Shown: positions 17,425-25,294 of the stretch, piece after piece
How positions within the stretch are numbered: the stretch's first letter is position 1
Layout: each line of letters begins with the position of its first letter
Assembly (NCBI RefSeq): GCF_000743705.1
Contig: NZ_JQEZ01000004.1
Span: 124,001 to 188,000, forward strand
DNA length: 64,000 nucleotides
Direction of reading: 5' to 3'
Source: Ruegeria halocynthiae
GTDB taxonomy: Bacteria > Pseudomonadota > Alphaproteobacteria > Rhodobacterales > Rhodobacteraceae
Notes under the pieces: model-generated
The model's input: only the letters and a program-made list of their open reading frames with translations
What the model was told of the DNA's origin: nothing
The model's database searches: none
Program-made: the position numbers and the translations under genes

Positions 17425-17451
17425 CACTCCGGATCAAGATTTACCGGAGTG
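17425..17451 (+). promoter_or_regulatory. Hairpin overlapping the ahcY ribosome-binding site
   Basis: Perfect 8-base arms CACTCCGG and CCGGAGTG enclose an 11-base loop. The 3' arm runs into the GGAG-type ribosome-binding sequence of ahcY (ATG at 17461), so folding could limit initiation. It has no loop or pseudoknot features of the known SAH or SAM/SAH riboswitches. Confidence 0.45.
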
Positions 17452-17460
17452 GAGCACCTG

Positions 17461-18849
17461 ATGGCCGGGGACTATATCGTCAAAGACATTACACTGGCCG
17501 GGTTCGGCCGCAAGGAACTGGATATCGCCGAAACCGAGATGCCGGGCCTGATGTCCCTGCGCGCCGAATATGGCGAGGCAAAGCCGCTGAAAGGCGCGCG
17601 CATCGTCGGGTCGCTGCATATGACCATTCAGACCGCTGTTCTGATTGAAACGCTGGTGGCGCTGGGCGCGGATGTGCGCTGGGCATCGTGCAACATCTTC
17701 TCCACCCAGGATCACGCCGCGGCTGCGATCGCTGAGGCTGGTGTGCCGGTCTTTGCTATCAAGGGCCAGACCCTGGAAGAGCATTGGGATTACCTGGACA
17801 AATCCTTCCTGTTCGAAGACGGCCCAAACATGATTCTGGACGATGGCGGCGATGCGACGCTGTACATCCTGCTGGGTGCCCGCGCCGAAGCAGGCGAGGA
17901 TATCATCCCCGTTCCCGGTTCCGAGGAAGAAGAGGCGATCAAGGCGCAGATCGCCAAGCGTATGGCGGCCTCACCCGGCTGGTTTACCAAGATGCGCGGT
18001 CAGATCCAGGGCGTTTCCGAGGAAACGACCACCGGCGTGAACCGTCTGTACCAACTGGTGAAAGAGGGTCAGCTGCCATTCCCAGCGATCAACGTGAACG
18101 ACAGCGTCACCAAATCGAAGTTCGACAACAAGTACGGCTGCAAGGAATCGCTGGTTGACGGCATCCGTCGCGCCACCGACACCATGATGGCCGGCAAGGT
18201 TGCCGTGGTCTGTGGGTACGGCGATGTGGGTAAAGGCTCGGCCGCGTCACTGCGCGGTGCCGGTGCTCGTGTGAAAGTGACCGAGGTCGACCCGATCTGC
18301 GCCCTGCAGGCTGCCATGGACGGGTTTGAAGTGACGCTGCTGGAAGATGAAGTCGAAAGTGCAGACATCTTCATCACCACCACTGGCAACAAGGACGTGA
18401 TCCGGATCGAGCATATGCGCGCGATGAAGGACATGGCCATCGTTGGCAACATCGGCCACTTTGACAATGAAATTCAGGTGGCCAACCTGAAGAACCACAA
18501 ATGGACCAACATCAAGGAACAGGTGGACATGATCGAACTGCCCTCAGGCAGCCGCATCATCCTGTTGTCCGAAGGCCGTCTGCTGAACCTTGGCAACGCC
18601 ACCGGTCACCCGTCGTTTGTGATGTCGGCGTCCTTCACCAACCAGGTTCTGGCGCAGATCGAACTGTTCACCAAGGGTGACGAATACGAGAACGACGTCT
18701 ACATCCTGCCCAAACATCTGGACGAGAAAGTCGCCCGCCTGCATCTGGACCGCATCGGCGTCAAGCTGACCAAGATGGACAGCGAACAGGCGGCCTATAT
18801 CGGTGTGAAACCTGAAGGCCCCTATAAGCCCGAGCATTACCGCTACTGA
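17461..18849 (+). CDS. ahcY: Adenosylhomocysteinase
   Basis: S-adenosylhomocysteine hydrolase splits SAH to homocysteine and adenosine in the cytoplasm, keeping the methyl cycle running. The 462-residue length is typical. The NAD-binding motif [11 protein letters not shown] is present near residue 247, with [11 protein letters not shown] before it and the C-terminal [10 protein letters not shown] and [10 protein letters not shown] stretch that reaches into the partner subunit. The ATG 17461 is preceded by GGAG; an in-frame GTG at 17449 would add four residues only. In R. capsulatus ahcY lies close to regA, so its position here, 1.9 kb after regA, reflects old synteny. A terminator-like hairpin follows within the next gene. 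Confidence 0.97.
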   Translation: MAGDYIVKDITLAGFGRKELDIAETEMPGLMSLRAEYGEAKPLKGARIVGSLHMTIQTAVLIETLVALGADVRWASCNIFSTQDHAAAAIAEAGVPVFAIKGQTLEEHWDYLDKSFLFEDGPNMILDDGGDATLYILLGARAEAGEDIIPVPGSEEEEAIKAQIAKRMAASPGWFTKMRGQIQGVSEETTTGVNRLYQLVKEGQLPFPAINVNDSVTKSKFDNKYGCKESLVDGIRRATDTMMAGKVAVVCGYGDVGKGSAASLRGAGARVKVTEVDPICALQAAMDGFEVTLLEDEVESADIFITTTGNKDVIRIEHMRAMKDMAIVGNIGHFDNEIQVANLKNHKWTNIKEQVDMIELPSGSRIILLSEGRLLNLGNATGHPSFVMSASFTNQVLAQIELFTKGDEYENDVYILPKHLDEKVARLHLDRIGVKLTKMDSEQAAYIGVKPEGPYKPEHYRY

Positions 18850-18862
18850 TCGCGGATCGGGT

Positions 18863-19612
18863 ATGACAGAACGCAATGGACGCCGCCGGTTTTTGCATCT
18901 GGCGGCGTCTTTGTTTTTTACGGTCGTTGCCTTGCTGATCATCGTGGGCGGGGGCGGATGGTGGGTCTTGTCGCATCCGCAATCCCCGGTGCCGTCACAT
19001 TGGAACCCGCTGCGGGATTTAACCGTACGGGCACCAGTCACGCCGATAACCACATATCAACTGCAGCGCGCTTTGGGGGATGAGGCGCAATGCCGGGCGG
19101 CCCTGTCTGCCGCCGGGGTGACCTTTGCGCCGATGGATGATCTGGTGGTTGACCCGAACTGCGGCATCGCAGGTCGGGGCCTGTTGTCGCGTCTGGTTAC
19201 GGCCAGGGTTGCCGCGGTCGAAACCAGCTGTACCACAACCCTGCGGCTGGCCATGTGGGAACATCACGTGGTGCAGCCCGCCGCGCGGGATGTGTTGGGC
19301 ACCGATGTTCGCGCCCTGCATCATCTGGGCAGCTACAACTGTCGTCGGATGCGCACCGCGCAAGGCCAGGACAGCGGCTGGAGCAGCCACGCCACCGCAG
19401 ATGCAATTGATATCATCAGTCTGGATCTGGAGGATGGGCGCAAACTGACCCTGCTGTCCGATTGGGCTGTACCCGGACCCCAGGCCGAGTTTTTGCGCCG
19501 CATCAACCAGGGTGCCTGTGATTGGTTTCGGGTCGTTTTGGGGCCTGATTACAATCGCTTGCACGCAGATCACTTCCATCTGCAAGGCCCTGGGTGGGGC
19601 TTTTGCAGATAG
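18863..19612 (+). CDS. Extensin-like C-terminal domain protein
   Basis: 249-residue protein with one membrane helix (about residues 12-35) and a periplasmic domain of the extensin-like C-terminal family (PF06904). The family's cysteines are visible (QCRAAL, PNCGIAG, SCTTTL, SYNCRRM, GACDWF), together with SSHATADAIDI and LHADHFHLQGP, which resemble the metal-binding His-Asp pattern of LAS-type peptidases. A peptidoglycan-related role is plausible but unproven. The start is uncertain: the ATG at 18863 comes before a strong terminator hairpin (18879-18919) that lies within the reading frame, and the ribosome-binding site is weak. A later TTG start (18911 or 18932) would leave a shorter anchor. 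Confidence 0.82.
   Translation: MTERNGRRRFLHLAASLFFTVVALLIIVGGGGWWVLSHPQSPVPSHWNPLRDLTVRAPVTPITTYQLQRALGDEAQCRAALSAAGVTFAPMDDLVVDPNCGIAGRGLLSRLVTARVAAVETSCTTTLRLAMWEHHVVQPAARDVLGTDVRALHHLGSYNCRRMRTAQGQDSGWSSHATADAIDIISLDLEDGRKLTLLSDWAVPGPQAEFLRRINQGACDWFRVVLGPDYNRLHADHFHLQGPGWGFCR
18879..18919 (+). terminator. Strong terminator hairpin after ahcY, inside the next reading frame
   Basis: Perfect 9-base arms GACGCCGCC and GGCGGCGTC enclose a 13-base loop and are followed by TTTGTTTTTT. It begins 29 bases after the ahcY stop codon. It overlaps codons 6 to 19 of the extensin-like frame as annotated. Confidence 0.75.
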
Positions 19613-19764
19613 CCCGATCCGGCGGCCCTCCTTTACCTGTAGCCATGGAATCTCAGGGGGGAGAAATCCCCGAACTTTTTCCTTTCGGAAACATTGCTGT
19701 CACGGCTAACCTTATCTGCGACGGCAGTTTGTGCCGTGAAAACACAACCAATGGAGACCGGGAC

Positions 19765-20106
19765 ATGGGAAAACGCGACGAGTTGATCGCCAAATATGCG
19801 GAAGATCTGAAAGACAAATGCGGGATGGATGCGGATATGGATCTGCTGACCAAGGTTACCATCGGCTGCGGCCCGGCGATTTATGACGCCGACGCGTCGA
19901 CCGTGGCAGCCACGCAAGAAGCCGAGCTTGAGACGGTCAAGAACAATTTCCTGATCAAGAAACTCGGCCTGTCCGACGGGCCTGAACTGATGCAAGCGAT
20001 CAACAAGGCGCTGGAAACCTATGGCATGTCCGAGCGCAACAAGTACCGCGCCGTGGTCTACTACATGCTGACCAAGCAGTTTGGCAAAGAGTCGGTTTAC
20101 GGCTAA
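19765..20106 (+). CDS. DUF2853 family protein
   Basis: 113-residue acidic, helical cytoplasmic protein of the DUF2853 family (PF11015), function unknown. The opening (KRDELIAKYAEDLKDKCGM) and the C-terminal NKYRAVVYYMLTKQFGKESVYG region are the conserved parts. The gene stands alone, with a ribosome-binding site in the ATGGAGACC stretch 10 bases upstream of the ATG, and a strong terminator 15 bases after the stop. The upstream gap (19613-19764) is large enough to hold its own promoter. Confidence 0.85.
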   Translation: MGKRDELIAKYAEDLKDKCGMDADMDLLTKVTIGCGPAIYDADASTVAATQEAELETVKNNFLIKKLGLSDGPELMQAINKALETYGMSERNKYRAVVYYMLTKQFGKESVYG

Positions 20107-20121
20107 TCCTTTGGATTACAG

Positions 20122-20151
20122 ACGCCCGTCAGATTGCTGACGGGCGTGTTC
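20122..20151 (+). terminator. Rho-independent terminator of the DUF2853 gene
   Basis: Perfect 11-base stem, ACGCCCGTCAG with CTGACGGGCGT, loop ATTG, followed by GTTCAATTTT. The run of T is interrupted, but the stem is very stable. Confidence 0.8.
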
Positions 20152-20159
20152 AATTTTAG

Positions 20160-20312
20160 ACATTTGGCGTTTGTACCAGGCGCCGGAAATCGACTAATGT
20201 CAGCATATGACCAGGACGGTCAGAACCAAGGTTTTTCCAGATGCGTGTGGTGAGTAGGGAGCACGCGGGGGTAGGGAAGGTTCTGCATCCGTCAGGACCT
20301 TCCCTTTTTTAC
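20160..20312 (+). ncRNA. Candidate small RNA between two terminators
   Basis: The 210-base gap between the DUF2853 gene and the EVE gene holds a second terminator (20274-20310) that belongs to no annotated gene: the EVE gene ends at 20317 on the other strand and the hairpin has its T run only on the plus strand. A transcript of about 150 bases could start near 20160. It contains a short frame at 20197-20253 (18 codons, ending Arg-Cys-Val-Trp) that could be a leader peptide. No promoter is convincing. Confidence 0.4.
20274..20310 (+). terminator. Orphan rho-independent terminator, plus strand
   Basis: 12-base stem (GGGAAGGTTCTG with CAGGACCTTCCC, one G-T pair), 7-base loop, then six T. On the minus strand there is no T run after the hairpin, so it is not the terminator of the EVE gene. 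Confidence 0.8.
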
Positions 20313-20316
20313 TGAT

Positions 20317-20739
20317 TCAGTCTGCTTGTGTCTGACCCAGATCGCAGATCACCTGCCATTCCGCATCGCTGACCGGCTGCACCGACAGGCGCGAGTTTTT
20401 CACCAGCACCATCTCGGCCAGCCGTTCATCCGCCTTGATCTGATCCAGCGTGACCGGGGCTGTGAACGGCCGCACCGCCTTGATGTCCACGCATTCCCAG
20501 CGTTCATCATCGGTGGTGCTGTCGGGATGGACCTCGGCGCAGACTTCGACAATGCCGACGATCGCCTTGTCCTTTTGCGAGTGGTAGAAAAACCCTCGGT
20601 CGCCGACCTCCATCTGCCGCATGAAATTGCGCGCCTGATAGTTGCGCACGCCGTCCCATTCCTCGCCCGCGTTGCCTTTGGCAACCTGCTGGTCCCAGCC
20701 CCAGGTCGAGGGTTCGGATTTGAACAGCCAATATGCCAT
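20317..20739 (-). CDS. EVE-domain protein
   Basis: 140-residue EVE-domain protein (thymocyte nuclear protein 1-like), a PUA-fold relative thought to bind modified bases in DNA or RNA. The family start MAYWLFKSEPSTW and the following WDGVRNYQARNFMRQM, FFYHSQKD and GIVEV motifs are all present. It is the last gene of a minus-strand unit tsaD-gpsA-YciI-EVE, and its start codon touches the stop of the YciI-like gene by one base. The function in this operon is unknown; the shared transcription with tsaD, a tRNA-modification gene, may be meaningful. Confidence 0.92.
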   Translation of the reverse strand: MAYWLFKSEPSTWGWDQQVAKGNAGEEWDGVRNYQARNFMRQMEVGDRGFFYHSQKDKAIVGIVEVCAEVHPDSTTDDERWECVDIKAVRPFTAPVTLDQIKADERLAEMVLVKNSRLSVQPVSDAEWQVICDLGQTQAD

Positions 20740-21008
20740 CAGCCCACGACCTTTTTCCAGGCGATCAGATCGACGGATTTGAACAACCCGGCCTTGGCAT
20801 AAGGGTCATTGTCGGCCCAGTTTTGCGCGGCGGCCATATCTTCGACCTCAAGGATGATCAGCGATCCGGTCATGGCGTCACCGTCCGACAGCGGTCCGGC
20901 CTGCGACACGACGCCGGTCTTCTCGATATAGGCCAGATGGTCGGCACGGTTGTCCAGCCGGGTTTGCAAAGCGCCGTCCTTGTCACGGGCGATGAGGGCG
21001 ATCAGCAT
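20739..21008 (-). CDS. YciI-like protein
   Basis: 89-residue protein of the YciI family, a dimeric ferredoxin-like fold with a conserved His-Asp pair at a possible active site. The visible features are HLAYIEKTGVVSQAGPL near residue 25-40 and NDPYAKAGLFKSVDLIAWKKV at the C-terminus, with a conserved Asp-Pro-(Tyr/Phe). The reaction is not known for most members. It lies between gpsA (one base gap) and the EVE gene (one base overlap), so it is translated within the same operon. Confidence 0.9.
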   Translation of the reverse strand: MLIALIARDKDGALQTRLDNRADHLAYIEKTGVVSQAGPLSDGDAMTGSLIILEVEDMAAAQNWADNDPYAKAGLFKSVDLIAWKKVVG

Positions 21009-21009
21009 G

Positions 21010-21972
21010 TTATTCCTCCTTGAGGGGTCGGTTGAGCAGGGTTTGGATGGCCTGGGTTACACTGTATGCGCCACTGCTGAGGTCCGCCACTGTTGCGCTG
21101 ATGGGCATGTCCAGCCCTTCGGCGGCGGCGATACCGGACATGGCGCGCGCAGTGGCGACACCTTCGACTGTGGTGCGGGCGTCAAAGGTTTGATTCAGAC
21201 CCAAAGACAGGCCAAACCGATAGTTTCTGGACAATTCGGACGAGCAGGTCAGCACCAGATCCCCCAATCCAGACAGGCCCATCAGCGTATCGGGACGCGC
21301 GCCTCGCATCAGGGCAAAGCGCTGCATCTCGGCAAACCCCCGGGTCATCAGCGCGGCGCGGGCACTGTCGCCCAGCCCCGCACCAATCGCGGCCCCGCAG
21401 CCGATGGCCATGACGTTTTTCAGCGCGCCACCCAGTTCCGCGCCGACCACGTCGGTTGTGCGATACAGGCGCAAATTGGCCGTGGTCAGCCTGCGTTGCA
21501 GATCCTGACCCAGCGCGTCATCGCCACACGCCAAAGTCAGCGCAGTCGGCAGGCCTCGCGCGATGTCATCGGCAAAGCTGGGTCCAGTCAACAGGGCAGG
21601 ATGGGCGTCGGGGATCGCCTCGTGGATCACCGACATGGGGCCCAGACCCGAGGTCAGCTCGATGCCCTTGCAACAGGCGACCACGGTTTTTCCACTTAAG
21701 ACCGGGGCGTGTTGTTGCAGGGCGCTGCGCAATTGCTGCATCGGGACCGAAAGCAACAAAGTGTCGCTTTCGGCGGCCTGCGCAATATCCGATGTCGCCG
21801 TGATGTTCGGGGGCAGGGTGACCTGAGGCAGCCGGGGCGCATTTTCGCGGGTTTCTTGTAGTATCTGCGCCTGTTCGGGGTCGCGCGACCACAGGGTCAC
21901 CGGGCCATTCCCGGCCAGTGAAATTGCCAGCGCCGTGCCGAATGCACCTGATCCCAGTATTGAAACGCTCAT
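21010..21972 (-). CDS. gpsA: Glycerol-3-phosphate dehydrogenase [NAD(P)+]
   Basis: Soluble enzyme that reduces dihydroxyacetone phosphate to sn-glycerol 3-phosphate, the backbone for phospholipid synthesis. The 320-residue protein has the Rossmann motif [13 protein letters not shown] at residues 4-16, the ACCKGIE and [18 protein letters not shown] segments of the family and the catalytic Lys in [13 protein letters not shown]. The ATG overlaps the tsaD stop by 4 bases. The pairing of tsaD and gpsA is common in alphaproteobacteria and does not imply a shared pathway. Confidence 0.97.
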   Translation of the reverse strand: MSVSILGSGAFGTALAISLAGNGPVTLWSRDPEQAQILQETRENAPRLPQVTLPPNITATSDIAQAAESDTLLLSVPMQQLRSALQQHAPVLSGKTVVACCKGIELTSGLGPMSVIHEAIPDAHPALLTGPSFADDIARGLPTALTLACGDDALGQDLQRRLTTANLRLYRTTDVVGAELGGALKNVMAIGCGAAIGAGLGDSARAALMTRGFAEMQRFALMRGARPDTLMGLSGLGDLVLTCSSELSRNYRFGLSLGLNQTFDARTTVEGVATARAMSGIAAAEGLDMPISATVADLSSGAYSVTQAIQTLLNRPLKEE

Positions 21973-23066
21973 GCTTTGGCCCCTTTCTTGCCGCTGCCCA
22001 GCATGGCGGGGCTGGTTTGATCCAGCGGCCAGCGGGGCCGGGCGGTCAGGTCCAGACCATCGCGCGCGCCAAGCTGGAACCGCTCCAGTCCGGCATAGGC
22101 GATCATCGCAGCATTATCGGTACACAGGTTCAGCGGAGGCGCCGTGAATCGCGCGCCTTTTTCTGCACAAACAGTCTCTAACGCTGCACGTATGGCGGAA
22201 TTTGCCGCGACACCGCCCGCCACGGCAATAACCGGGTCGACGGGATTTTCTTCCAGATACCGGTCAATCGCGCGGCGCGTTTTCTCGGCCAGCGTGTCGA
22301 CAATGGCCTGTTGAAATCCGGCACATAGATCGGCGCGGTCCTGACGGGTCAGGCCGCCCTGCTCGGCAATGATCTGATCCCGCATCCGCATCAGCGCGGT
22401 CTTGAGCCCCGAGAAAGACAGATCGCAACCGGGTCGGTCCAACAGCGGCCGGGGAAAGCGGAACCGTTTCGGGTTGCCCGACCGCGCCTCGACCTCGACC
22501 GAGGGGCCGCCGGGTTGCGGCAGGCCCAACAGGCGGGCGGTTTTGTCGAACGCTTCACCGGGGGCATCGTCGATGGTGCCACCCAATCGGGTGAATTCTT
22601 CTGGTCCGTGGGTGATCAGGTACTGACAATGCCCGCCTGAAACCAACAGCATCAGATAGGGGAAGCCGATCCCGTCGGTCAGGCGCGGCGTCAGCGCATG
22701 TCCGGCCAGATGGTTGACGCCAATCAGGGGCAGGCCGGTTGCGGCGCTTAGCCCTTTGGCGCACATCACGCCCGACATGACACCACCGATCAGGCCGGGC
22801 CCGGCGGTCACGGCGATGGCGTCCATATCGTTCAGGGTCAGGCCCGCGGCCTCCAACGCCTGTACGACGCAGGTATCCAGCTTTTCCGCATGGGCCCGGG
22901 CAGCAATTTCGGGCACCACGCCGCCAAAGGCGCTGTGCAATTCGGTCTGGCCATGCACGATGGAAGACAGCACCTGGGCCGCCCCAGTCCCGGTTTGGCG
23001 CACAACGGCGGCGGCCGTGTCATCACAGCTGCTTTCCAACCCGAGGACGGTAAGTGTTTGCACCAT
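21969..23066 (-). CDS. tsaD: tRNA N6-adenosine threonylcarbamoyltransferase TsaD
   Basis: TsaD transfers the threonylcarbamoyl group to A37 of tRNAs, acting with TsaB and TsaE. The 365-residue protein begins with the ASKHA-fold motif [15 protein letters not shown], has the metal-binding pair in [10 protein letters not shown], the nucleotide-binding [11 protein letters not shown] and the conserved [12 protein letters not shown]. These give confident assignment. It is the first gene of the tsaD-gpsA-YciI-EVE unit and faces hemD across a 97-base gap that should hold both promoters. tsaE is also in the window, in a separate operon. Confidence 0.97.
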   Translation of the reverse strand: MVQTLTVLGLESSCDDTAAAVVRQTGTGAAQVLSSIVHGQTELHSAFGGVVPEIAARAHAEKLDTCVVQALEAAGLTLNDMDAIAVTAGPGLIGGVMSGVMCAKGLSAATGLPLIGVNHLAGHALTPRLTDGIGFPYLMLLVSGGHCQYLITHGPEEFTRLGGTIDDAPGEAFDKTARLLGLPQPGGPSVEVEARSGNPKRFRFPRPLLDRPGCDLSFSGLKTALMRMRDQIIAEQGGLTRQDRADLCAGFQQAIVDTLAEKTRRAIDRYLEENPVDPVIAVAGGVAANSAIRAALETVCAEKGARFTAPPLNLCTDNAAMIAYAGLERFQLGARDGLDLTARPRWPLDQTSPAMLGSGKKGAKA

Positions 23067-23163
23067 TGGCCTGATCCGTTACACCGTGATTGCCAAGCGG
23101 GGTATCACCCTGCGCGGATGCAAACAATCCCAAGGCCGAAGGCGCCGACTGTTGTATTTGTTG

Positions 23164-23877
23164 ATGACCCGCCCGCGCGCTGCCTCTGAAAGGTTTGTGG
23201 CGCAACTGTCGGCCCGCACCAGATCCCGGGTTCAGGTCATCTATTCCCCGATTCTTGAGATCAAGCCGCTGCCTGTGCAGGTCGAGGCCGTTGGAATACA
23301 GGGGCTGATCTTTACTTCGGCCAATGCGGTGAACGCCGCCGCGTCGCTTGGGGTCGAACGGGGCCTGCCCGCCTATTGCGTGGGTCCGGCCACGACAGGA
23401 ACCGCCCGGGCCGCTGGTTGGGATGCCCGGATGGCCGGGGCAACCGCCGAGGAACTGGTGGCCTATCTGTTGAAACACCGGCCCATCAGCCCTTTGCTGC
23501 ATCTGCGGGGCGAGCACAGCCGCGGAAACGTGGCCGAGCGGCTGACCGAATCGGGGCTGACCGTGCAGGAACAGGTGGTCTATCAGCAGCGCGTCCTGCC
23601 CCTGACACCGGAGGCCGCAGCCGCAGCGATCGGAGATGCGCCTGTGATTGCACCGTTGTTTTCGCCCCGAACGGCGCGACAATTTGCCGATATCTGGTCC
23701 GGTTCAGCGCCTTTGTGGCTGGCTGCAATCAGCCAGGCAACCGCCGATCCCCTTAATTCCTTGACCTGCGCCCGCCTGAAGATTGCCAGAGAACCAACGC
23801 CCAAGAAAATGCGGAAAGCCGTTAAAAAGCTTGTGAAACATGCGATGCGGGTTGAGAGCGGCGAGACCACCGACTAA
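23164..23877 (+). CDS. hemD: Uroporphyrinogen-III synthase
   Basis: 237-residue protein with the layout of uroporphyrinogen-III synthase, which closes hydroxymethylbilane to uroporphyrinogen III in haem and cobalamin synthesis. Visible markers are the LLMTRPRAASERF start, GLIFTSANAV near residue 46 (the conserved Thr-Ser-xx-Ala), CVGPATTGTARAAG, and a C-terminal FSPRTARQFADIW. HemD sequences diverge strongly, so the call also uses context: the next genes are the mitofilin-like gene and hemY, the usual alphaproteobacterial order. The start at ATG 23164 fits the family; no strong ribosome-binding site is seen. Confidence 0.88.
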   Translation: MTRPRAASERFVAQLSARTRSRVQVIYSPILEIKPLPVQVEAVGIQGLIFTSANAVNAAASLGVERGLPAYCVGPATTGTARAAGWDARMAGATAEELVAYLLKHRPISPLLHLRGEHSRGNVAERLTESGLTVQEQVVYQQRVLPLTPEAAAAAIGDAPVIAPLFSPRTARQFADIWSGSAPLWLAAISQATADPLNSLTCARLKIAREPTPKKMRKAVKKLVKHAMRVESGETTD

Positions 23878-23931
23878 CTTGGGCAGGACTGTTATTCTTG
23901 TGTTTTTGGATTCGATAAGGGGAACGTTGCG

Positions 23932-25284
23932 TTGGCTGGTAAGAAGAAAACCGATCAAAAGCCGGTGGAAGACCCCAAATCGGACGAGGTGATCGACCCG
24001 GCCACCGCGCCGGAAGACACAACGCTTGACGCGGCAGAGCCGGTCGAAGAGGCCCTTTCCGAAGCCGAAGCCGAAGCCGAAGCCGAAGCCGAAGCCGAAG
24101 CCGAAGCCGAAGCCGAAGCCGAAGCCGAAGCCGAAGCCGAAGCCGAAGCCGAAGCCGAAGCCGAAGCCGAAGCCGAAGCCGAAGCCGAAGCCGAAGCCGA
24201 AGCCGAAGCCGAAGCCGAAGCCGAAGCCGAAGCCGAAGCCGAAGCCGAAGCCGAAGCCGAAGCCGAAGCCGAAGCCGAAGCCACCAACGAACGGGCTGAG
24301 GAAAAACCCACCGAACCTGTGGAACAAAAGCGCGGTGGTTTTGTACCGGCCCTGATCGGCGGTGCGATCGCGGCGGCGATCGGGTTTGCGGCAGGCAGTG
24401 CGGGGGTGTTCAGTTCGGGCCAGTCCGACGCACTTACAACGCTTGAGACAAAGCTGAACGAACAATCCAGCCAAATTGCGGCACTGACGAAATCCCTGTC
24501 CGACACGGCGGACCTGAACACAAAGATTTCGGCGCTGACCGATCAGGTTGCGCCGCTCAGTTCGGATTTGGACACGCTGAAATCCAACCTTGCGGGGCTG
24601 GCGGGCAAGGTGGATCCTTTGGCCGGCCGTCTGAACGAATTGGAAACCGGTGCGCTGACGCAAGGCGCGTCGCCCGAAACTTCGGCGGCTTTTGAGGCCG
24701 AGTTGAAGAAATTGCAGGACTCGCTGGCCGCGCAGCGGGCCGAGGTCGAGAAAATGGTTTCCGACGCGCAGACACTGGAAGCAAAGGCCGCTGCTGACGC
24801 GCAGGTGGCGACAAATGCGGCGGTTCTGTCTCAGGTTCATGGGCAATTGGACGCGGGTCAGCCCTACAACGATCTGGTTGACGAATTGACAGCAGGTGGC
24901 CTGTCCGTGCCCGAGGCCCTGTCAGCCCCGGCAGAAAACGGTGTTGCGACCTTGGCCGCGTTGCGCGCGTCCTTTGCGCCCGCAGCCCGCTCTGCTTTGG
25001 CGGAAGCGCGCGACGCAGACAAGGGCACGGGTCTGGTTGCATTTCTGCAACGTCAGACCGGCGCGCGGTCGGTGACACCGCAAGAGGGTGACAATCCCGA
25101 CGCGATCTTGTCGCGGGCACAGGCGGCTCTGTCAGAGGGCGACGTTGCCTCGGCGCTGAGTGAACTCAAATCCCTGCCCGATGCGGCGCAGGCTGCACTG
25201 GCCGATTGGGAACAGGCGGCGCAGACGCGTGTGGCTGCCGTTGAGGCCGCGAATGCGCTTCAATCCAGCATAAACTCGAACTGA
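23932..25284 (+). CDS. Mitofilin-like (Mic60-related, COG4223) membrane protein with (Glu-Ala)37 tract
   Basis: 450-residue inner-membrane protein. Residues 44-117 are an uninterrupted run of 37 Glu-Ala pairs encoded by 37 exact copies of GAAGCC. A membrane helix follows at about 138-160, then a long predicted coiled coil (about 165-290, many Leu/Ala/Asp/Lys heptads) and a C-terminal helical domain. Position between hemD and hemY, one N-terminal membrane span, coiled coil and C-terminal domain match the alphaproteobacterial relatives of mitochondrial Mic60, which shape inner-membrane structure. The start is a TTG (23932) with AAGGGGAA about 8 bases upstream. The acidic tract is on the cytoplasmic side if topology follows the family. 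Confidence is high for a real gene, moderate for the Mic60 relation. Confidence 0.85.
   Translation: MAGKKKTDQKPVEDPKSDEVIDPATAPEDTTLDAAEPVEEALSEAEAEAEAEAEAEAEAEAEAEAEAEAEAEAEAEAEAEAEAEAEAEAEAEAEAEAEAEAEAEAEAEAEAEAEAEATNERAEEKPTEPVEQKRGGFVPALIGGAIAAAIGFAAGSAGVFSSGQSDALTTLETKLNEQSSQIAALTKSLSDTADLNTKISALTDQVAPLSSDLDTLKSNLAGLAGKVDPLAGRLNELETGALTQGASPETSAAFEAELKKLQDSLAAQRAEVEKMVSDAQTLEAKAAADAQVATNAAVLSQVHGQLDAGQPYNDLVDELTAGGLSVPEALSAPAENGVATLAALRASFAPAARSALAEARDADKGTGLVAFLQRQTGARSVTPQEGDNPDAILSRAQAALSEGDVASALSELKSLPDAAQAALADWEQAAQTRVAAVEAANALQSSINSN
24061..24282 (+). repeat. Hexanucleotide tandem repeat, 37 copies of GAAGCC
   Basis: 222 bases of perfect six-base repeats with no interruption, coding for alternating Glu and Ala. 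Length changes by slippage would keep the reading frame. The same stretch opens long artefactual frames on both strands (Phe-Gly and Lys-Pro runs), which are not genes. Confidence 0.99.
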
Positions 25285-25294
25285 AGGACCTGCC

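Noticed and set aside
17359..17460. SAH or SAM/SAH riboswitch in front of ahcY
   Set aside because: The loop and pseudoknot bases of the known classes are not present; only a simple hairpin is seen.
24026..24355. Long Lys-Pro and Phe-Gly frames on both strands over the GAAGCC repeat
   Set aside because: Any perfect hexamer repeat opens all the frames that lack stops; the true frame is the Glu-Ala one, which continues into a membrane helix and coiled coil.
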